From NCBI GenBank assembly GCA_963780805.1, contig CAWADP010000010.1, forward strand, positions 434,001 to 498,000: 64,000 nt of DNA, in the 5' to 3' direction. This DNA is from JASHVB01 sp963780805 (GTDB lineage Bacteria > Pseudomonadota > Alphaproteobacteria > Acetobacterales > Acetobacteraceae). The notes beneath the pieces are model-generated. The model ran no database searches, was not told the DNA's origin, and was given only the letters and a program-made list of their open reading frames with translations. This document shows positions 33,558 to 42,920 of this stretch, one piece after another (the stretch's first letter is position 1; every line of letters starts with the position of its first letter). Both the position numbers and the translations under genes were made by a program.

Positions 33558-36296
33558 ATGGCCAGCAGCAACGACATCCGCGCCACGTTCCTCGACTACT
33601 TCGCCCGCAACGGCCACGCTGTGGTGCCGAGCTCGCCGCTGGTGCCGCGCAACGACCCCACGCTGATGTTCACCAACGCGGGCATGGTGCAGTTCAAGAA
33701 CGTGTTCACCGGCCAGGAGAAGCGCCCCTACGTCCGCGCCACCACGGCACAGAAATGTGTGCGCGCCGGTGGGAAGCACAATGACCTGGACAATGTCGGC
33801 TACACCTCCCGGCACCACACCTTCTTCGAGATGCTCGGCAATTTCAGCTTCGGCGACTACTTCAAGGAACGCGCCATCCCCTTCGCCTGGGAGCTGGTGA
33901 CCAAGGAGTACGGCCTGCCGAAGCACCGCCTGACCGTCACCGTCTATTCGGAAGACGACGACGCGGCCGAAATCTGGCGGAAGGTATCCGGCCTGCCGGG
34001 GGAGAAAATCATCCGCATCCCCACCGATGACAATTTCTGGCGCATGGGCGAGACCGGCCCCTGCGGCCCTTGCTCGGAAATCTTCTACGACCACGGCCCC
34101 CACATCCCGGGCGGCCCCCCCGGCAGCCCCGACGCCGACGGCGACCGCTTCATCGAGATCTGGAACCTGGTGTTCATGCAGTTCGAGGAAGGCCCGCCCG
34201 GCACCCGCGTTCCGCTGCCCAGGCCGAGCATCGACACCGGCATGGGGCTGGAACGGCTCGCCGCCATCCTGCAAGGCAAGCACGACAACTACGACATCGA
34301 CATCCTGCGCTCCCTGATCCTGGCTTCCGCCGAGGCCACCGGCCAGGACCCGGACGGTCCGCACAAGGTGTCCCACCGCGTTATCGCCGACCATCTGCGG
34401 TCCAGCGCGTTCCTGATCGCCGACGGCGTTCTGCCCTCGAACGAGGGCCGGGGCTACGTGCTCCGCCGCATCATGCGCCGTGCCATGCGCCACGCCACGC
34501 TGATGGGGGCGCAGGACCCGGTGATGTATCGCCTGGTCCCGGCACTCACCCGCCAGATGGGCACCGCCTATGCGGAACTGGTGCGCGCCGAGCCGCTGAT
34601 CTCGGAAACGCTGCAACTGGAGGAGACGCAATTCAAAACCCTGCTGGAACGCGGTCTGACTTTGCTGGCGGCAGAGACGGCAAAGCTCGATGAACTTGAA
34701 CAACAATCCCCCGCCGCCGGGGCCTCGGTGGATTCCGCTCGGACCGTTACGATCGGCGCTGCCGCACCGGTGCCGCGGGCGAGCGTGAGGGCGGTAGCCA
34801 AGTTGCCAGGTGAAGTAGCTTTCCGGCTCTACGATACCTACGGCTTCCCGCTCGACCTGACACAGGACGCTTTGCGCGAGCAAGGCCGAGAGGTGGATCT
34901 GGCGGGGTTCGAGGTGGCGATGGCGGAGCAACGCGTCCGTGCCCGCGCGGCATGGGCCGGCTCGGGCGAGGCCGCCACCGAGCAAATCTGGTTCGAGATC
35001 AAGCAGGCCGTTGGGGCCAGCGAGTTCCTCGGCTACAGCACCGAAGCCGCCGAGGGGGAAATCGTCGCCCTGGTCGTGGACGGCGCACCGGTGCACAGCG
35101 CCGCGGTTGGCAAGGACGTCGCCGTGGTGCTGAACCAGACGCCGTTCTACGGCAAATCCGGCGGCCAGGTCGGCGACACCGGCACGATCTCCGGCCCCGA
35201 CGGCCTGCGCATCACCGTCACCGACACCCAGAAAAAGCTGGGTGATCTGTTCATCCATCTCGGCCGGGTGGAGGCGGGCGAGGCGTGTGTCGGCACTCCC
35301 GTGGTGGCGGACGTGGACCACACTCGCCGCACGCACATCCGCGCGCACCACTCCGCCACGCACCTGCTGCATGAGGCGTTGCGCAGGCGCCTGGGCACGC
35401 ACGTCGCGCAGAAAGGCAGCCTGAACGCCCCCGACCGGCTGCGCTTCGACGTCAGCCACCCCCGCCCGATCACCGGCGAGGACATCGCCATCGTCGAAGC
35501 CGAGGTGAACGCCCGCATCCGCGAGAACACCGACGTCGTCACCCGCCTGATGACCCCCGACGCCGCCGTCGAGATGGGTGCCATGGCCTTGTTCGGCGAA
35601 AAATACGGCGAAGAGGTCCGCGTGGTGATGATGGGCGGCCCCGAGGGCAACAAGACGGCCTGGTCGATCGAGCTGTGCGGCGGCACGCATGTCCGCCGCA
35701 CCGGCGACATCGGCTATTTCCGCATCACCGGGGAAAGCGCGGTCGCCGCCGGCGTCCGCCGCATCGAGGCGGTCACCGGTCGCTTTGCCGAGGCCGTCGT
35801 TGCGGACATACAGCACCATCTGCACAAGGCGGCTGGTGTGTTGCGCGTGCCTCCCGCCGATGTGCCCACCCGGCTGGAGACGCTGGTGGAGCAGACCCGC
35901 CGCCAGGAGCGCCAGATCGCGGATTTGCAGAAGAAGATCGCCACCGGCGGCGGCGCGGCCGAGGTCGAGCAAGTGAACGGCGTGAAGCTCGCCGCCCGCA
36001 ACCTGGGCGAGGTGCCTGCGCGTGACTTGAAAGGTCTCGCGGATGCGATCGGCAAGCAGATCGGCTCCGGCGTGGTGGCCCTGGTGTCCACCGCTGACGG
36101 CAAGGCGAGCATCGTGGTCGGCGTGTCCTCCGATCTGACCGGGAAGATCAGCGCGATCGATCTGGCGCGGACGGCATCGGCTGCGGTCGGCGGCAAGGGC
36201 GGCGGGGGCCGCGCGGATATGGCGCAGGCGGGCGGCCCAGATGGATCGCGGGCGGATGAGGCGCTGGCGGCGATCCGGGGGGCGCTCGCGAGTTGA
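33558..36296 (+). CDS. alaS: Alanine--tRNA ligase
   Basis: A 912-residue AlaRS that charges tRNA-Ala and edits mischarged Ser and Gly. The N-terminal aminoacylation domain shows TNAGMVQFKNVFTG, RHHTFFEMLGNFSFGDYF (motif 2) and DTGMGLERLAAILQGK (motif 3). The editing domain has the zinc ligands HHSATHLLHEAL and ELCGGTHVRRTGDIG. A C-Ala domain ends the protein. A ~35-residue low-complexity insertion (about 380-415, SPAAGASVDSARTVTIGAAA) is unusual. The ATG follows GGACCCCTCCCGCCCGCC, not a strong SD. Confidence 0.97.
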   Translation: MASSNDIRATFLDYFARNGHAVVPSSPLVPRNDPTLMFTNAGMVQFKNVFTGQEKRPYVRATTAQKCVRAGGKHNDLDNVGYTSRHHTFFEMLGNFSFGDYFKERAIPFAWELVTKEYGLPKHRLTVTVYSEDDDAAEIWRKVSGLPGEKIIRIPTDDNFWRMGETGPCGPCSEIFYDHGPHIPGGPPGSPDADGDRFIEIWNLVFMQFEEGPPGTRVPLPRPSIDTGMGLERLAAILQGKHDNYDIDILRSLILASAEATGQDPDGPHKVSHRVIADHLRSSAFLIADGVLPSNEGRGYVLRRIMRRAMRHATLMGAQDPVMYRLVPALTRQMGTAYAELVRAEPLISETLQLEETQFKTLLERGLTLLAAETAKLDELEQQSPAAGASVDSARTVTIGAAAPVPRASVRAVAKLPGEVAFRLYDTYGFPLDLTQDALREQGREVDLAGFEVAMAEQRVRARAAWAGSGEAATEQIWFEIKQAVGASEFLGYSTEAAEGEIVALVVDGAPVHSAAVGKDVAVVLNQTPFYGKSGGQVGDTGTISGPDGLRITVTDTQKKLGDLFIHLGRVEAGEACVGTPVVADVDHTRRTHIRAHHSATHLLHEALRRRLGTHVAQKGSLNAPDRLRFDVSHPRPITGEDIAIVEAEVNARIRENTDVVTRLMTPDAAVEMGAMALFGEKYGEEVRVVMMGGPEGNKTAWSIELCGGTHVRRTGDIGYFRITGESAVAAGVRRIEAVTGRFAEAVVADIQHHLHKAAGVLRVPPADVPTRLETLVEQTRRQERQIADLQKKIATGGGAAEVEQVNGVKLAARNLGEVPARDLKGLADAIGKQIGSGVVALVSTADGKASIVVGVSSDLTGKISAIDLARTASAAVGGKGGGGRADMAQAGGPDGSRADEALAAIRGALAS

Positions 36297-36486
36297 GAAT
36301 ACCAGCAGATATTCAAGCAAACGACCCAACTGCCAGCGTGCGACCAGTGTGCGACGACACTTGGCGCTCTCCTGGCCGAAAACATCTTCTTTGTGGACCC
36401 TTGCCTTCCCCTTTTCTTAACTTTGTGAGAAATCCGGTAGGTCCGACCGTACAGGCATACCCAGAACGGCCGCGCCCTTCTAAAAA

Positions 36487-37524
36487 TCAAATATTCAGCC
36501 GGTAGAACCGCGCCGCGGTGCCAGAGAACAGATCCGTCTTCTCCGTCGCGCTCGCGCCGCGCGCCAGCATCTTGCACGCATTCCAGAACGGCGCGTAGGC
36601 ATACGACCCCTTATCGACCGGGAAGTTGCTCTCGAACATGCAGCGCGCCGCGCCGAAGGCTTCGATGCAGGTCTCGACATAGGGTTTCCACGCCGCGGCC
36701 AGAGCTTCGGATGACGGCGGATCGGCCTTTTCATGAAAATCGAAGCCGTTGATCCGCATCGCCATGCCGCCGACCTTCACCACCACGTTGGGGCACTGCG
36801 CCAGTGCTCGGATCGACTTCGACCATTCTGCGAAGACCGCATCGCGCTTGCCGGCATAGACACCGATGGCGAGCGGGCCGCCGACATGGTTCAGGCAGAT
36901 CCGCGTGCCGGGAAACGCCTGCGCCAGCGCGGTCAGTTCGTCGATCTGCGGATGGTACAGCCAGGCATCGAAACTCAAATTCAGCGGCGCCAGGGTGGAG
37001 AAACCCTCGCGGAATGTCCGGTCGGCAATCAGGCCCTGCGGCGGTGCGTAAGCGGGGTTCATCAGCGTCGGATCGGTATCCCAGGCGGTGATGTGGCGGA
37101 TGCCGCGGAAGCGGTTGCCGCCGGCGCGGATATGCGCCTCCAGCACGCCCCGGGCGCGAGTGCCCAGCCGCAGATCGACATGGCCGACGATGCCAGCACA
37201 CGCCTGGGTCTTGCCGTACTGGCCCGAGGCGCTCATCGCCGCGACGCCATTGACGAACTCGGTCTCGCCGACCGGCTTCATTTCCTCTGGGCCGGTGGCG
37301 CGATGCATCGAGCGGCACTGCACGAACACGGTGGCGACTATGTTGTGGCCGCTGTTGGTGTCGGCGAGCAGCTCATCGAACATGTAGCGCCAGCCGGGCC
37401 GTTCCCACAGATGGTGGTGCGGATCGACGATCGGCAACCCGGGTTCCAGGATCGTTTCGGTGCGGCGGGCCAGCCAGTCGTCGCGGACGGGCAAATAGGG
37501 GCTGGGGGAGGTCGTGGTGCTCAT
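36487..37524 (-). CDS. Amidohydrolase family protein (COG3618-like)
   Basis: 345 residues from ATG 37524; a longer frame would translate the upstream repeat. A TIM-barrel metal-dependent hydrolase: VDPHHHLWERPGWRY carries the first metal ligands, ICLNHVGGP the second His, VVVKVGGMAMRI the next strand and CMFESNFPVDK the final Asp region. Relatives hydrolyse lactones and sugar acid derivatives. It occupies the place where lysA often follows argH-lptM, but is transcribed separately behind a repeat. The substrate is unknown. Confidence 0.9.
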   Translation of the reverse strand: MSTTTSPSPYLPVRDDWLARRTETILEPGLPIVDPHHHLWERPGWRYMFDELLADTNSGHNIVATVFVQCRSMHRATGPEEMKPVGETEFVNGVAAMSASGQYGKTQACAGIVGHVDLRLGTRARGVLEAHIRAGGNRFRGIRHITAWDTDPTLMNPAYAPPQGLIADRTFREGFSTLAPLNLSFDAWLYHPQIDELTALAQAFPGTRICLNHVGGPLAIGVYAGKRDAVFAEWSKSIRALAQCPNVVVKVGGMAMRINGFDFHEKADPPSSEALAAAWKPYVETCIEAFGAARCMFESNFPVDKGSYAYAPFWNACKMLARGASATEKTDLFSGTAARFYRLNI

Positions 37525-37588
37525 CGGCGGTTTCCTCACGTTTCGCTTGTCTGGCTGGGCGGGCGGCACGTGCTGCGGCTCGTCCCCC

Positions 37589-37680
37589 GGAGATTGCTTC
37601 GGCGCCGCGCGCCTCGCAATGACAGGGGGCGCAATGACAGGGGGCGCAATGACAGGGCGGGCACAACGACAGGGCGGGCG
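37589..37680. repeat. Half repeat and three tandem copies of a 15-nt unit
   Basis: GAGATTGCTTCGGCGCCGCG near 37590 is a dispersed-repeat end. Its terminal GCAATGACAGGGGGC is then iterated at 37616-37630, 37631-37645 and (as GCAATGACAGGGCGG) 37646-37660, with a degenerate fourth copy. Confidence 0.9.
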
Positions 37681-37688
37681 CGGCCCGG

Positions 37689-37823
37689 TCAGTGCGTCGG
37701 ATACGACTTCGGCCAGGTGATCTGGTCGGACGGTCCCGGCGGCGAAGGCGGTCCCTTCTTGCCACAGGCCGCGAGCGTGACGACGCAGGCCAGCGCACAA
37801 GCGAGCCACCCTATTCGCCTCAT
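37689..37823 (-). CDS. lptM: LPS-assembly lipoprotein LptM (YifL)
   Basis: 44 residues, too short for many gene callers. A lipoprotein signal (RRIGWLACALACVVTLAAC) ends in a lipobox with Cys20. After it comes the family hallmark CGKKGPPSPPG. LptM assists maturation of the LptD translocon at the outer membrane. The ATG overlaps the argH stop codon, as is typical for argH-lptM pairs in proteobacteria. Confidence 0.9.
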   Translation of the reverse strand: MRRIGWLACALACVVTLAACGKKGPPSPPGPSDQITWPKSYPTH

Positions 37824-39154
37824 GCGGCACGCAATGCGGTTAGCCACCGCGCCGCCTCGCGCGCGACGTTGGCCGGCGCGGTGCCGCCATAACTGACGCG
37901 CGACGCCACCGACGCGTCCACTGTCAGCACCGAAAGCACCTCGGCCGTGATGCGTGGTTCCACCGCCTGCATCTCGGCCAGCGGCAGCCCGGCGAGATCG
38001 GATCCCAACGACTCCGCCCGCGCCACCAGTCGGCCGGTGACGTGATGCGCATCGCGGAACGGCAGATGCAGCACGCGCACCAGCCAGTCCGCGAGATCGG
38101 TCGCGGTGGCGAAGCCGGCGCTGGCGAAGGCGCGCATGCGGTCGAGGTCCGGCGTCATGTCGCGCACCATGCCCGCGGTCGCCGCCAGCGACAACGCCCA
38201 GGCGTCGGCGGCATCGAACACCGGTTCCTTGTCCTCCTGCATGTCCTTCGCGTAGGCGAGCGGCAGGCCCTTCATCACCGTCAGCAGCGCGACCAGCGCG
38301 CCGGTCACGCGCCCGGCCTTCGCCCGCACCAACTCGGCCGCATCCGGATTGCGTTTCTGCGGCATGATGGAGCTGCCGGTGGTGAACGCATCCGACAGCC
38401 GGATGAAGGCGAATGGCGCACTGGACCAGATGATGATCTCCTCGGCGAAGCGTGACAGGTGCATGGCGGAGATCGCCGCGGCGGACAGGAACTCCAGCGC
38501 GAAGTCCCGATCCGAGACCGCATCGAGCGAATTGGCCGCCGGCCGATCGAACCCCAGGGCCGACGCGGTCATCGCCCGGTCGATCGGAAACGACGTGCCG
38601 GCGAGCGCCGCCGCGCCCAGCGGCGATTCGTTCAGCCGGCGGCGCGCATCGGCCAGCCGGCCGCGGTCGCGCGCGCACATTTCGACATAGGCGAGCAGGT
38701 GGTGACCGAAGGTGACGGGTTGGGCGGTCTGCAGATGGGTGAAGCCGGGCATCGGGTCGGCCGCATGTTCCGCGGCGCGTTCGGCCAGCGCCAGCATCAC
38801 GTCGGCGAGCTGCGCGTCCAGGCCGTCGATCGCATCGCGCACCCACAGGCGGAAATCCGTCGCCACCTGGTCGTTGCGGCTGCGCGCGGTGTGAAGGCGG
38901 CGGCCGGCCTCGCCGATGCGCTCCGTCAGCCGCGCCTCGATGTTCATGTGGATGTCTTCCAGCGCCGTATCGAACGGGAAACGGCCGCTGTCAATTTGTT
39001 CGGCGATGGCGTTCAGGCCGTCGCGGATCGCATGTTCATCTTCGGCGCTGAGCACGCCGATGCGGGCCAGCATCGCCGCGTGCGCCAGGGAACCGCTTAT
39101 GTCCTGCCGCCACAGCTTGCGGTCGAAGCCGATCGAGGCATTTATCTCCTGCAT
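37820..39154 (-). CDS. argH: Argininosuccinate lyase, 5' end unclear
   Basis: 444 residues; cleaves argininosuccinate to arginine and fumarate, the last step of arginine synthesis. Family marks: HTARSRNDQVATDFRLW, MPGFTHLQTAQPVTFGHHL, and the signature loop TGSSIMPQKRNPDAAELVRA. The ATG used gives MQEINASIGFDRKLW, but codons just upstream in the same frame still read PTWGGRFAAGPSLIMQE, the conserved ArgH N-terminus. No ATG, GTG or TTG lies between that and the in-frame stop upstream. The true start may be lost to an indel or be non-canonical. Confidence 0.92.
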   Translation of the reverse strand: MQEINASIGFDRKLWRQDISGSLAHAAMLARIGVLSAEDEHAIRDGLNAIAEQIDSGRFPFDTALEDIHMNIEARLTERIGEAGRRLHTARSRNDQVATDFRLWVRDAIDGLDAQLADVMLALAERAAEHAADPMPGFTHLQTAQPVTFGHHLLAYVEMCARDRGRLADARRRLNESPLGAAALAGTSFPIDRAMTASALGFDRPAANSLDAVSDRDFALEFLSAAAISAMHLSRFAEEIIIWSSAPFAFIRLSDAFTTGSSIMPQKRNPDAAELVRAKAGRVTGALVALLTVMKGLPLAYAKDMQEDKEPVFDAADAWALSLAATAGMVRDMTPDLDRMRAFASAGFATATDLADWLVRVLHLPFRDAHHVTGRLVARAESLGSDLAGLPLAEMQAVEPRITAEVLSVLTVDASVASRVSYGGTAPANVAREAARWLTALRAA

Positions 39155-39264
39155 GATCAGCGACGGACCGGCGGCGAAACGCCCTCCCCATGTCGGATTC
39201 CGTTGGGGACGTTGGCGGCGGCGTTGCGACGTTGCGGATCGGCGGTCAACGAAGGAGATCCATC

Positions 39265-39813
39265 ATGGCTTTGATCACCCGCCGGATGATGCTGGCGGCG
39301 GGCGGGACCCTAGCGGTGGCGGCATGGCCGTGCAAACCGCGCGCGCAGGACCTGCAGACGCTGAGTGCGGCGTTGCACCCGGTCGATCCGCCGGTGCTGG
39401 CACCCGACATTACGTTCGTCGATGCCGGCGGAAAGACGCACCATCTGTCGGAGTTCCGCGGCCATGGCATGGTGATCAACCTGTGGGCGACGTGGTGCGC
39501 GCCCTGCGTCGCCGAGATGCCGTCGCTGGCCGTGTTGTCAAAGACGCTGGCGCCGGCGGATATCGCCGTGCTGCCATTGTCGTCGGATCATGGCGGCGCG
39601 GCGGCAGTGGAGGCATTCTTCCGCGCGCACGGAATCGCGGGGCTGCCGGTATTGATCGATCCGCAGGGAGCCGCCGAGCGGGCATTCGATGTGGAGGGCA
39701 TTCCGACCAGCGTGATAATCGACAAGGCAGGGCGGGAACGGGCGCGCCTGGCGGGCTCGGCCGATTGGTCCGCGCCGGCCGCCGTGGCAACGGTGCGCAA
39801 GCTGGCGGGGTAG
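39265..39813 (+). CDS. TlpA-like periplasmic thioredoxin-fold protein
   Basis: 182 residues from ATG 39265 (GAAGGAGATCCATC upstream). The N-terminal RRMMLAAGGTLAVAAW is an export or anchor signal. The thioredoxin fold has the redox pair Cys78/Cys81 in INLWATWCAPCVAEMP and cis-Pro in VEGIPTSVIID. TlpA-type proteins reduce periplasmic disulfides, for example in cytochrome oxidase or cytochrome c maturation. It is divergent from argH. Confidence 0.92.
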   Translation: MALITRRMMLAAGGTLAVAAWPCKPRAQDLQTLSAALHPVDPPVLAPDITFVDAGGKTHHLSEFRGHGMVINLWATWCAPCVAEMPSLAVLSKTLAPADIAVLPLSSDHGGAAAVEAFFRAHGIAGLPVLIDPQGAAERAFDVEGIPTSVIIDKAGRERARLAGSADWSAPAAVATVRKLAG

Positions 39814-39816
39814 CGG

Positions 39817-40002
39817 TTATTTCAGCAGAATGGCCAGCGCGGCCAAGCCGCACGCATACGCCGTCAACAGCGCCGCCAGGATGCCCCACATGTACGTATG
39901 GCTTGGCTTCTCGGCGAGGTCGGCCTTGGTGGCGAGATGCGGCAGCGTCGCGTCCCACCTGGCATCCGACTCCGACGATCGGTGCCGATCCGACGGTGTC
40001 AT
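39817..40002 (-). CDS. Small single-pass membrane protein
   Basis: About 61 residues from ATG 40002. A soluble part (ARWDATLPHLATKADLAEK) and one membrane helix (YMWGILAALLTAYACGLAAL). The LPHLATKADL start followed by a helix is a common plan of small coiled-coil membrane proteins of unknown function. A longer in-frame start at 40143 would run through the dispersed repeat. It converges on the TlpA gene, with 3 bases between stops. Confidence 0.45.
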   Translation of the reverse strand: MTPSDRHRSSESDARWDATLPHLATKADLAEKPSHTYMWGILAALLTAYACGLAALAILLK

Positions 40003-40186
40003 TGCGAGCGCAGCGAAGCAATCTCCGCGAGATTTCGCACATCCCTCGCGGGAGATTGTTTCGCTGCGCTCGCAAGAAACCAAGGACTCCCCCTCCCCTT
40101 GAGGGGAGGGGGTGTTCTTTCCCCGTACGACCGCCGGTTTCATTCAGTGCGGGTCGGCCACCAGGCCGATGATCAACTCGCAATGA
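39996..40186. repeat. Dispersed palindromic repeats with a GC hairpin
   Basis: TGTCATTGCGAGCGCAGCGA near 39997 with its inverted end GGAGATTGTTTCGCTGCGCT near 40051; CCCCCTCCCCTTGAGGGGAG near 40088; then GGTTTCATTCAGTGCGGGTC and GATCAACTCGCAATGACGG at the end. This gives three repeat types in 190 bases. Confidence 0.75.
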
Positions 40187-40196
40187 CGGCTTCGCG

Positions 40197-41402
40197 CTAC
40201 GCCGCCAGCCGTTGGTGCGCCGGCACCTCCAGCTTGAAGAACCGCGCCGCGTTCAGACCCAGAATCTTCGCACGCGCCGCATCATCCAAATCCGGCATCG
40301 TCCGCTCGATCGCCGCCGCCGAATGCGGCCATGTGCCCTCATGGTGCGGGTAGTCGTTCGCCCACATGAAATTGCCCGTCAGGTTATAGCGAGCCGCCAG
40401 CGCCAGCCCCGCCGGATCCTCCTGGAACGTAGCAAACCCATGCGCGCGGTAATAGTCCGACGGCAGGCCCTGCAACTTCGGCCGCACCCACATGTGGTGC
40501 TTGCGGTATGCCTCGTCCATCGCGTCCAGCAGCCACGGCACCCAGCCGATCCCCGCTTCCACCGTGGCGAAGCGCAGCTTGCGGAAGCGCTCCAGCACAC
40601 CCGAGGCACACAAATTCGCCACGGGCTCGATGGTCGGCGACAGCGAGTGCGTGGCGTAGTTGATCACCGCCCCGCCATTGCCGCGTGCCGCACGCGGGTC
40701 GCGCCCGGTGGAGACATGAAAGGTGATCGGCAGGTCGCAGGCCTCGATCAGCGCCCACATGCGATCGAAATGCGGCAGGTTGTAGTTCACGTGATCGACG
40801 TCGTGCCCGCCCCAGACCGGCTTGCACGGCAGCGTCAGCACGCGATAGCCGAGCTTCGCCACGCGCTCGATCTCGGCCAGCGTGCCGTCCAGGTCGCCGG
40901 GCGCCAGCGCCGCCACCGGCAGCATCGCATCGGGATATGGCCCGAACACGTCCCAGGCCCAGTCGTTCCACACGCGGCACATCGCCAGCGAGAACGTGGG
41001 ATCCGGCGTGGCCCACATCGCCAGGCCCTTGTTGGGGAAGATGATCTCCACGTCGATACCGTCGGCGCGGTTGTCGACCACCCGCTGCGCCGGATCGGCG
41101 CCAGCCTGGGCGCGCCGCCAATCCTCGCCTTCGAAGCTCATCACCCGCACGCGGTCGGGACGATAGCCTTCGCAATAACGCCACTGCACGCCCTTCTCGT
41201 CGGTGACGATGCGCGGGGCGCGCTCCCGATACTGCGCCGGCAGGCGAGTCGCCCACAGGTCGGCCGGTTCGTTGGCGTGGCTGTCGGTGGAGACCATGAA
41301 GTACTTCTTCGGATCGTCCACGCGCGCGGTGCGCTGCCATCCGGCATGGCCGGGGGTTTCCAACCGCCACAAATTAGGGGCGTTGATCGCGGCGTCGTTC
41401 AT
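40197..41402 (-). CDS. Amidohydrolase family protein (COG2159-like)
   Basis: A 401-residue metal-dependent hydrolase or decarboxylase. The N-terminal VSTDSHANEPADLW carries an altered metal-binding start, and later ligands lie in ITFHVSTGRDP and the terminal MWANDYPHHEGTWPHS with the conserved Asp. The LAMWATPDPTFSLAMCRVWNDWAWDVF block is typical of a large environmental subgroup with unproven substrates, often near aromatic or terpenoid catabolism genes. It is transcribed away from the beta-lactamase-like gene. Confidence 0.9.
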   Translation of the reverse strand: MNDAAINAPNLWRLETPGHAGWQRTARVDDPKKYFMVSTDSHANEPADLWATRLPAQYRERAPRIVTDEKGVQWRYCEGYRPDRVRVMSFEGEDWRRAQAGADPAQRVVDNRADGIDVEIIFPNKGLAMWATPDPTFSLAMCRVWNDWAWDVFGPYPDAMLPVAALAPGDLDGTLAEIERVAKLGYRVLTLPCKPVWGGHDVDHVNYNLPHFDRMWALIEACDLPITFHVSTGRDPRAARGNGGAVINYATHSLSPTIEPVANLCASGVLERFRKLRFATVEAGIGWVPWLLDAMDEAYRKHHMWVRPKLQGLPSDYYRAHGFATFQEDPAGLALAARYNLTGNFMWANDYPHHEGTWPHSAAAIERTMPDLDDAARAKILGLNAARFFKLEVPAHQRLAA

Positions 41403-41622
41403 AGGGCTGCTCCTGGTGCCTCGCGTCTGTTGCTAAGCCTACCGGCAAGTAGCCTCGGGGCAAAGCCCCTTCGTGCCGCCCTCCCGGGCAACCGCGTTTG
41501 CGGCCGGCAGCGCATGCGGTTGGAGACGCTGGCGCTTGACAGGCACGGCGATCTCCTCAACGCCGCGGGCTGCGCGTGGCACGATCGCCATCCCCAACGC
41601 CTTCCGCACGGAGACTCCCCGC

Positions 41623-42807
41623 ATGACCGTCCCGCTTCCAACCGCCACGCCCGAGGATGTCGGCTTGTCCGCGCCCGCCCTGGCCCGTCTCGCGCGCGCC
41701 CTCGAGGAACGGGTGGCAGCGGGACACATTCCCGGCGCCGTCGCGCTGGTTGCGCGTCACGGGAAAGTGGCGATGCATGAGTCATTCGGCCGGCGTGATC
41801 CGGCCGGCGGCGCACCCATGACATTGGATGCGATCTTCCGCATCTATTCGATGACCAAGCCGATCGTGTCCGTCGCCGCAATGATGCTGTGGGAAGAAGG
41901 CTGTTTCCTGCTGTCCGATCCGATCGCGAAATACCTGCCGAACTTTGCCGAAATGTGGGTCGCCGTGTTCAGCGGCGACACCATGGGCCGCACCGAAGCC
42001 GACCGCCCGATCACGGTGCAGGACCTGCTGCGCCACACCTCCGGCCTGACTTACGAATTCCGTGGCGACACGCCGCTGCACAAGGCCTATGCCGAAGCCC
42101 GAGTCGCGCGCCTGCGCCAGACCAACGCCGAGCAAGCCGCCACCCTGGCGACGCTGCCGCTGCTGCACCAGCCGGGGACGCAATGGGAGTACAGCCGCTC
42201 CACCGACGTGCTGGGGAGGCTGGTCGAGATCTGGTCCGGCCAGATGCTGGGCAGCTTCCTCGCCGACCGCGTCCTGCGCACGCTCTGCATGGACGACGCC
42301 GGCTTCGCCGTGCCGGACGACCATCATGGCCGCATCGCTGAGCCGTTCGCGCGCGACCCGGAGAGCGGAACCGAGGTAGCATTGCTGAACGTGCGCCGCC
42401 CCGCGATATTCGAATCGGGCGGCGGCGGCATAGTGGCCACCGCGATGGACTACGCCCGCTTCCTGCAGATGCTGCTGAATGGCGGCACGCTGGACGGCAC
42501 ACGATTGCTCGGGCGCAAGACCATCGAACTGATGACCGCCGACCACCTCGGCGACATCGCAGTCGCGCCGGACCAGCTGCCGCCCGGGCACGGCTTCGGG
42601 TTGGGCTTCGCGGTCCGGCTGGCGGCAGGGCTGGCACCGTTCCCAGGCTCGGTCGGCACGTACTATTGGGGCGGCGCCGCCGGCACCACATTCTGGGTCG
42701 ATCCCGCGGAACGGCTGACCGCCGTGCTGATGATACAGGCTCCCGCCCAGCGGGAGCACTACCGCATCCTGTTCCGCGACCTTGTCTATGCGGCGGTGAA
42801 GGACTGA
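41623..42807 (+). CDS. Class C beta-lactamase-like serine hydrolase
   Basis: 394 residues from ATG 41623 (ACGGAGACTCCCC upstream). The SxxK motif is in FRIYSMTKPIVS (nucleophile Ser, general base Lys), and the second motif is the Tyr of QWEYSRSTDVLG. The C-terminal GTYYWGGAAGTTFWVDP replaces the KTG box, as in esterase or peptidase members. The usual order of segments (LLRHTSGLTYEF, LLHQPGTQW, IVATAMDYARFLQMLLNGG) is complete. No signal peptide is seen, so a cytoplasmic esterase is more likely than a true beta-lactamase. Confidence 0.92.
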   Translation: MTVPLPTATPEDVGLSAPALARLARALEERVAAGHIPGAVALVARHGKVAMHESFGRRDPAGGAPMTLDAIFRIYSMTKPIVSVAAMMLWEEGCFLLSDPIAKYLPNFAEMWVAVFSGDTMGRTEADRPITVQDLLRHTSGLTYEFRGDTPLHKAYAEARVARLRQTNAEQAATLATLPLLHQPGTQWEYSRSTDVLGRLVEIWSGQMLGSFLADRVLRTLCMDDAGFAVPDDHHGRIAEPFARDPESGTEVALLNVRRPAIFESGGGGIVATAMDYARFLQMLLNGGTLDGTRLLGRKTIELMTADHLGDIAVAPDQLPPGHGFGLGFAVRLAAGLAPFPGSVGTYYWGGAAGTTFWVDPAERLTAVLMIQAPAQREHYRILFRDLVYAAVKD

Positions 42808-42920
42808 TGGGTGAGTTACGTCGAGCGGCAGAGGCATTGGTAAGGCCACCGCCTCCGCTTGAGGGCGGGGGTATTCCTTCTCCCCCGTTCCGCCCTTACT
42901 TCTCGTTGGGGAGCTGACGC

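Noticed and set aside
33525..36329. Open frame of over 900 codons opposite alaS
   Set aside because: Antisense shadow; the plus strand carries all AlaRS motifs.
36487..37830. Longer amidohydrolase starting at 37830
   Set aside because: The extra residues come from repeats and from the antisense of lptM/argH; the ATG at 37524 begins the conserved part.
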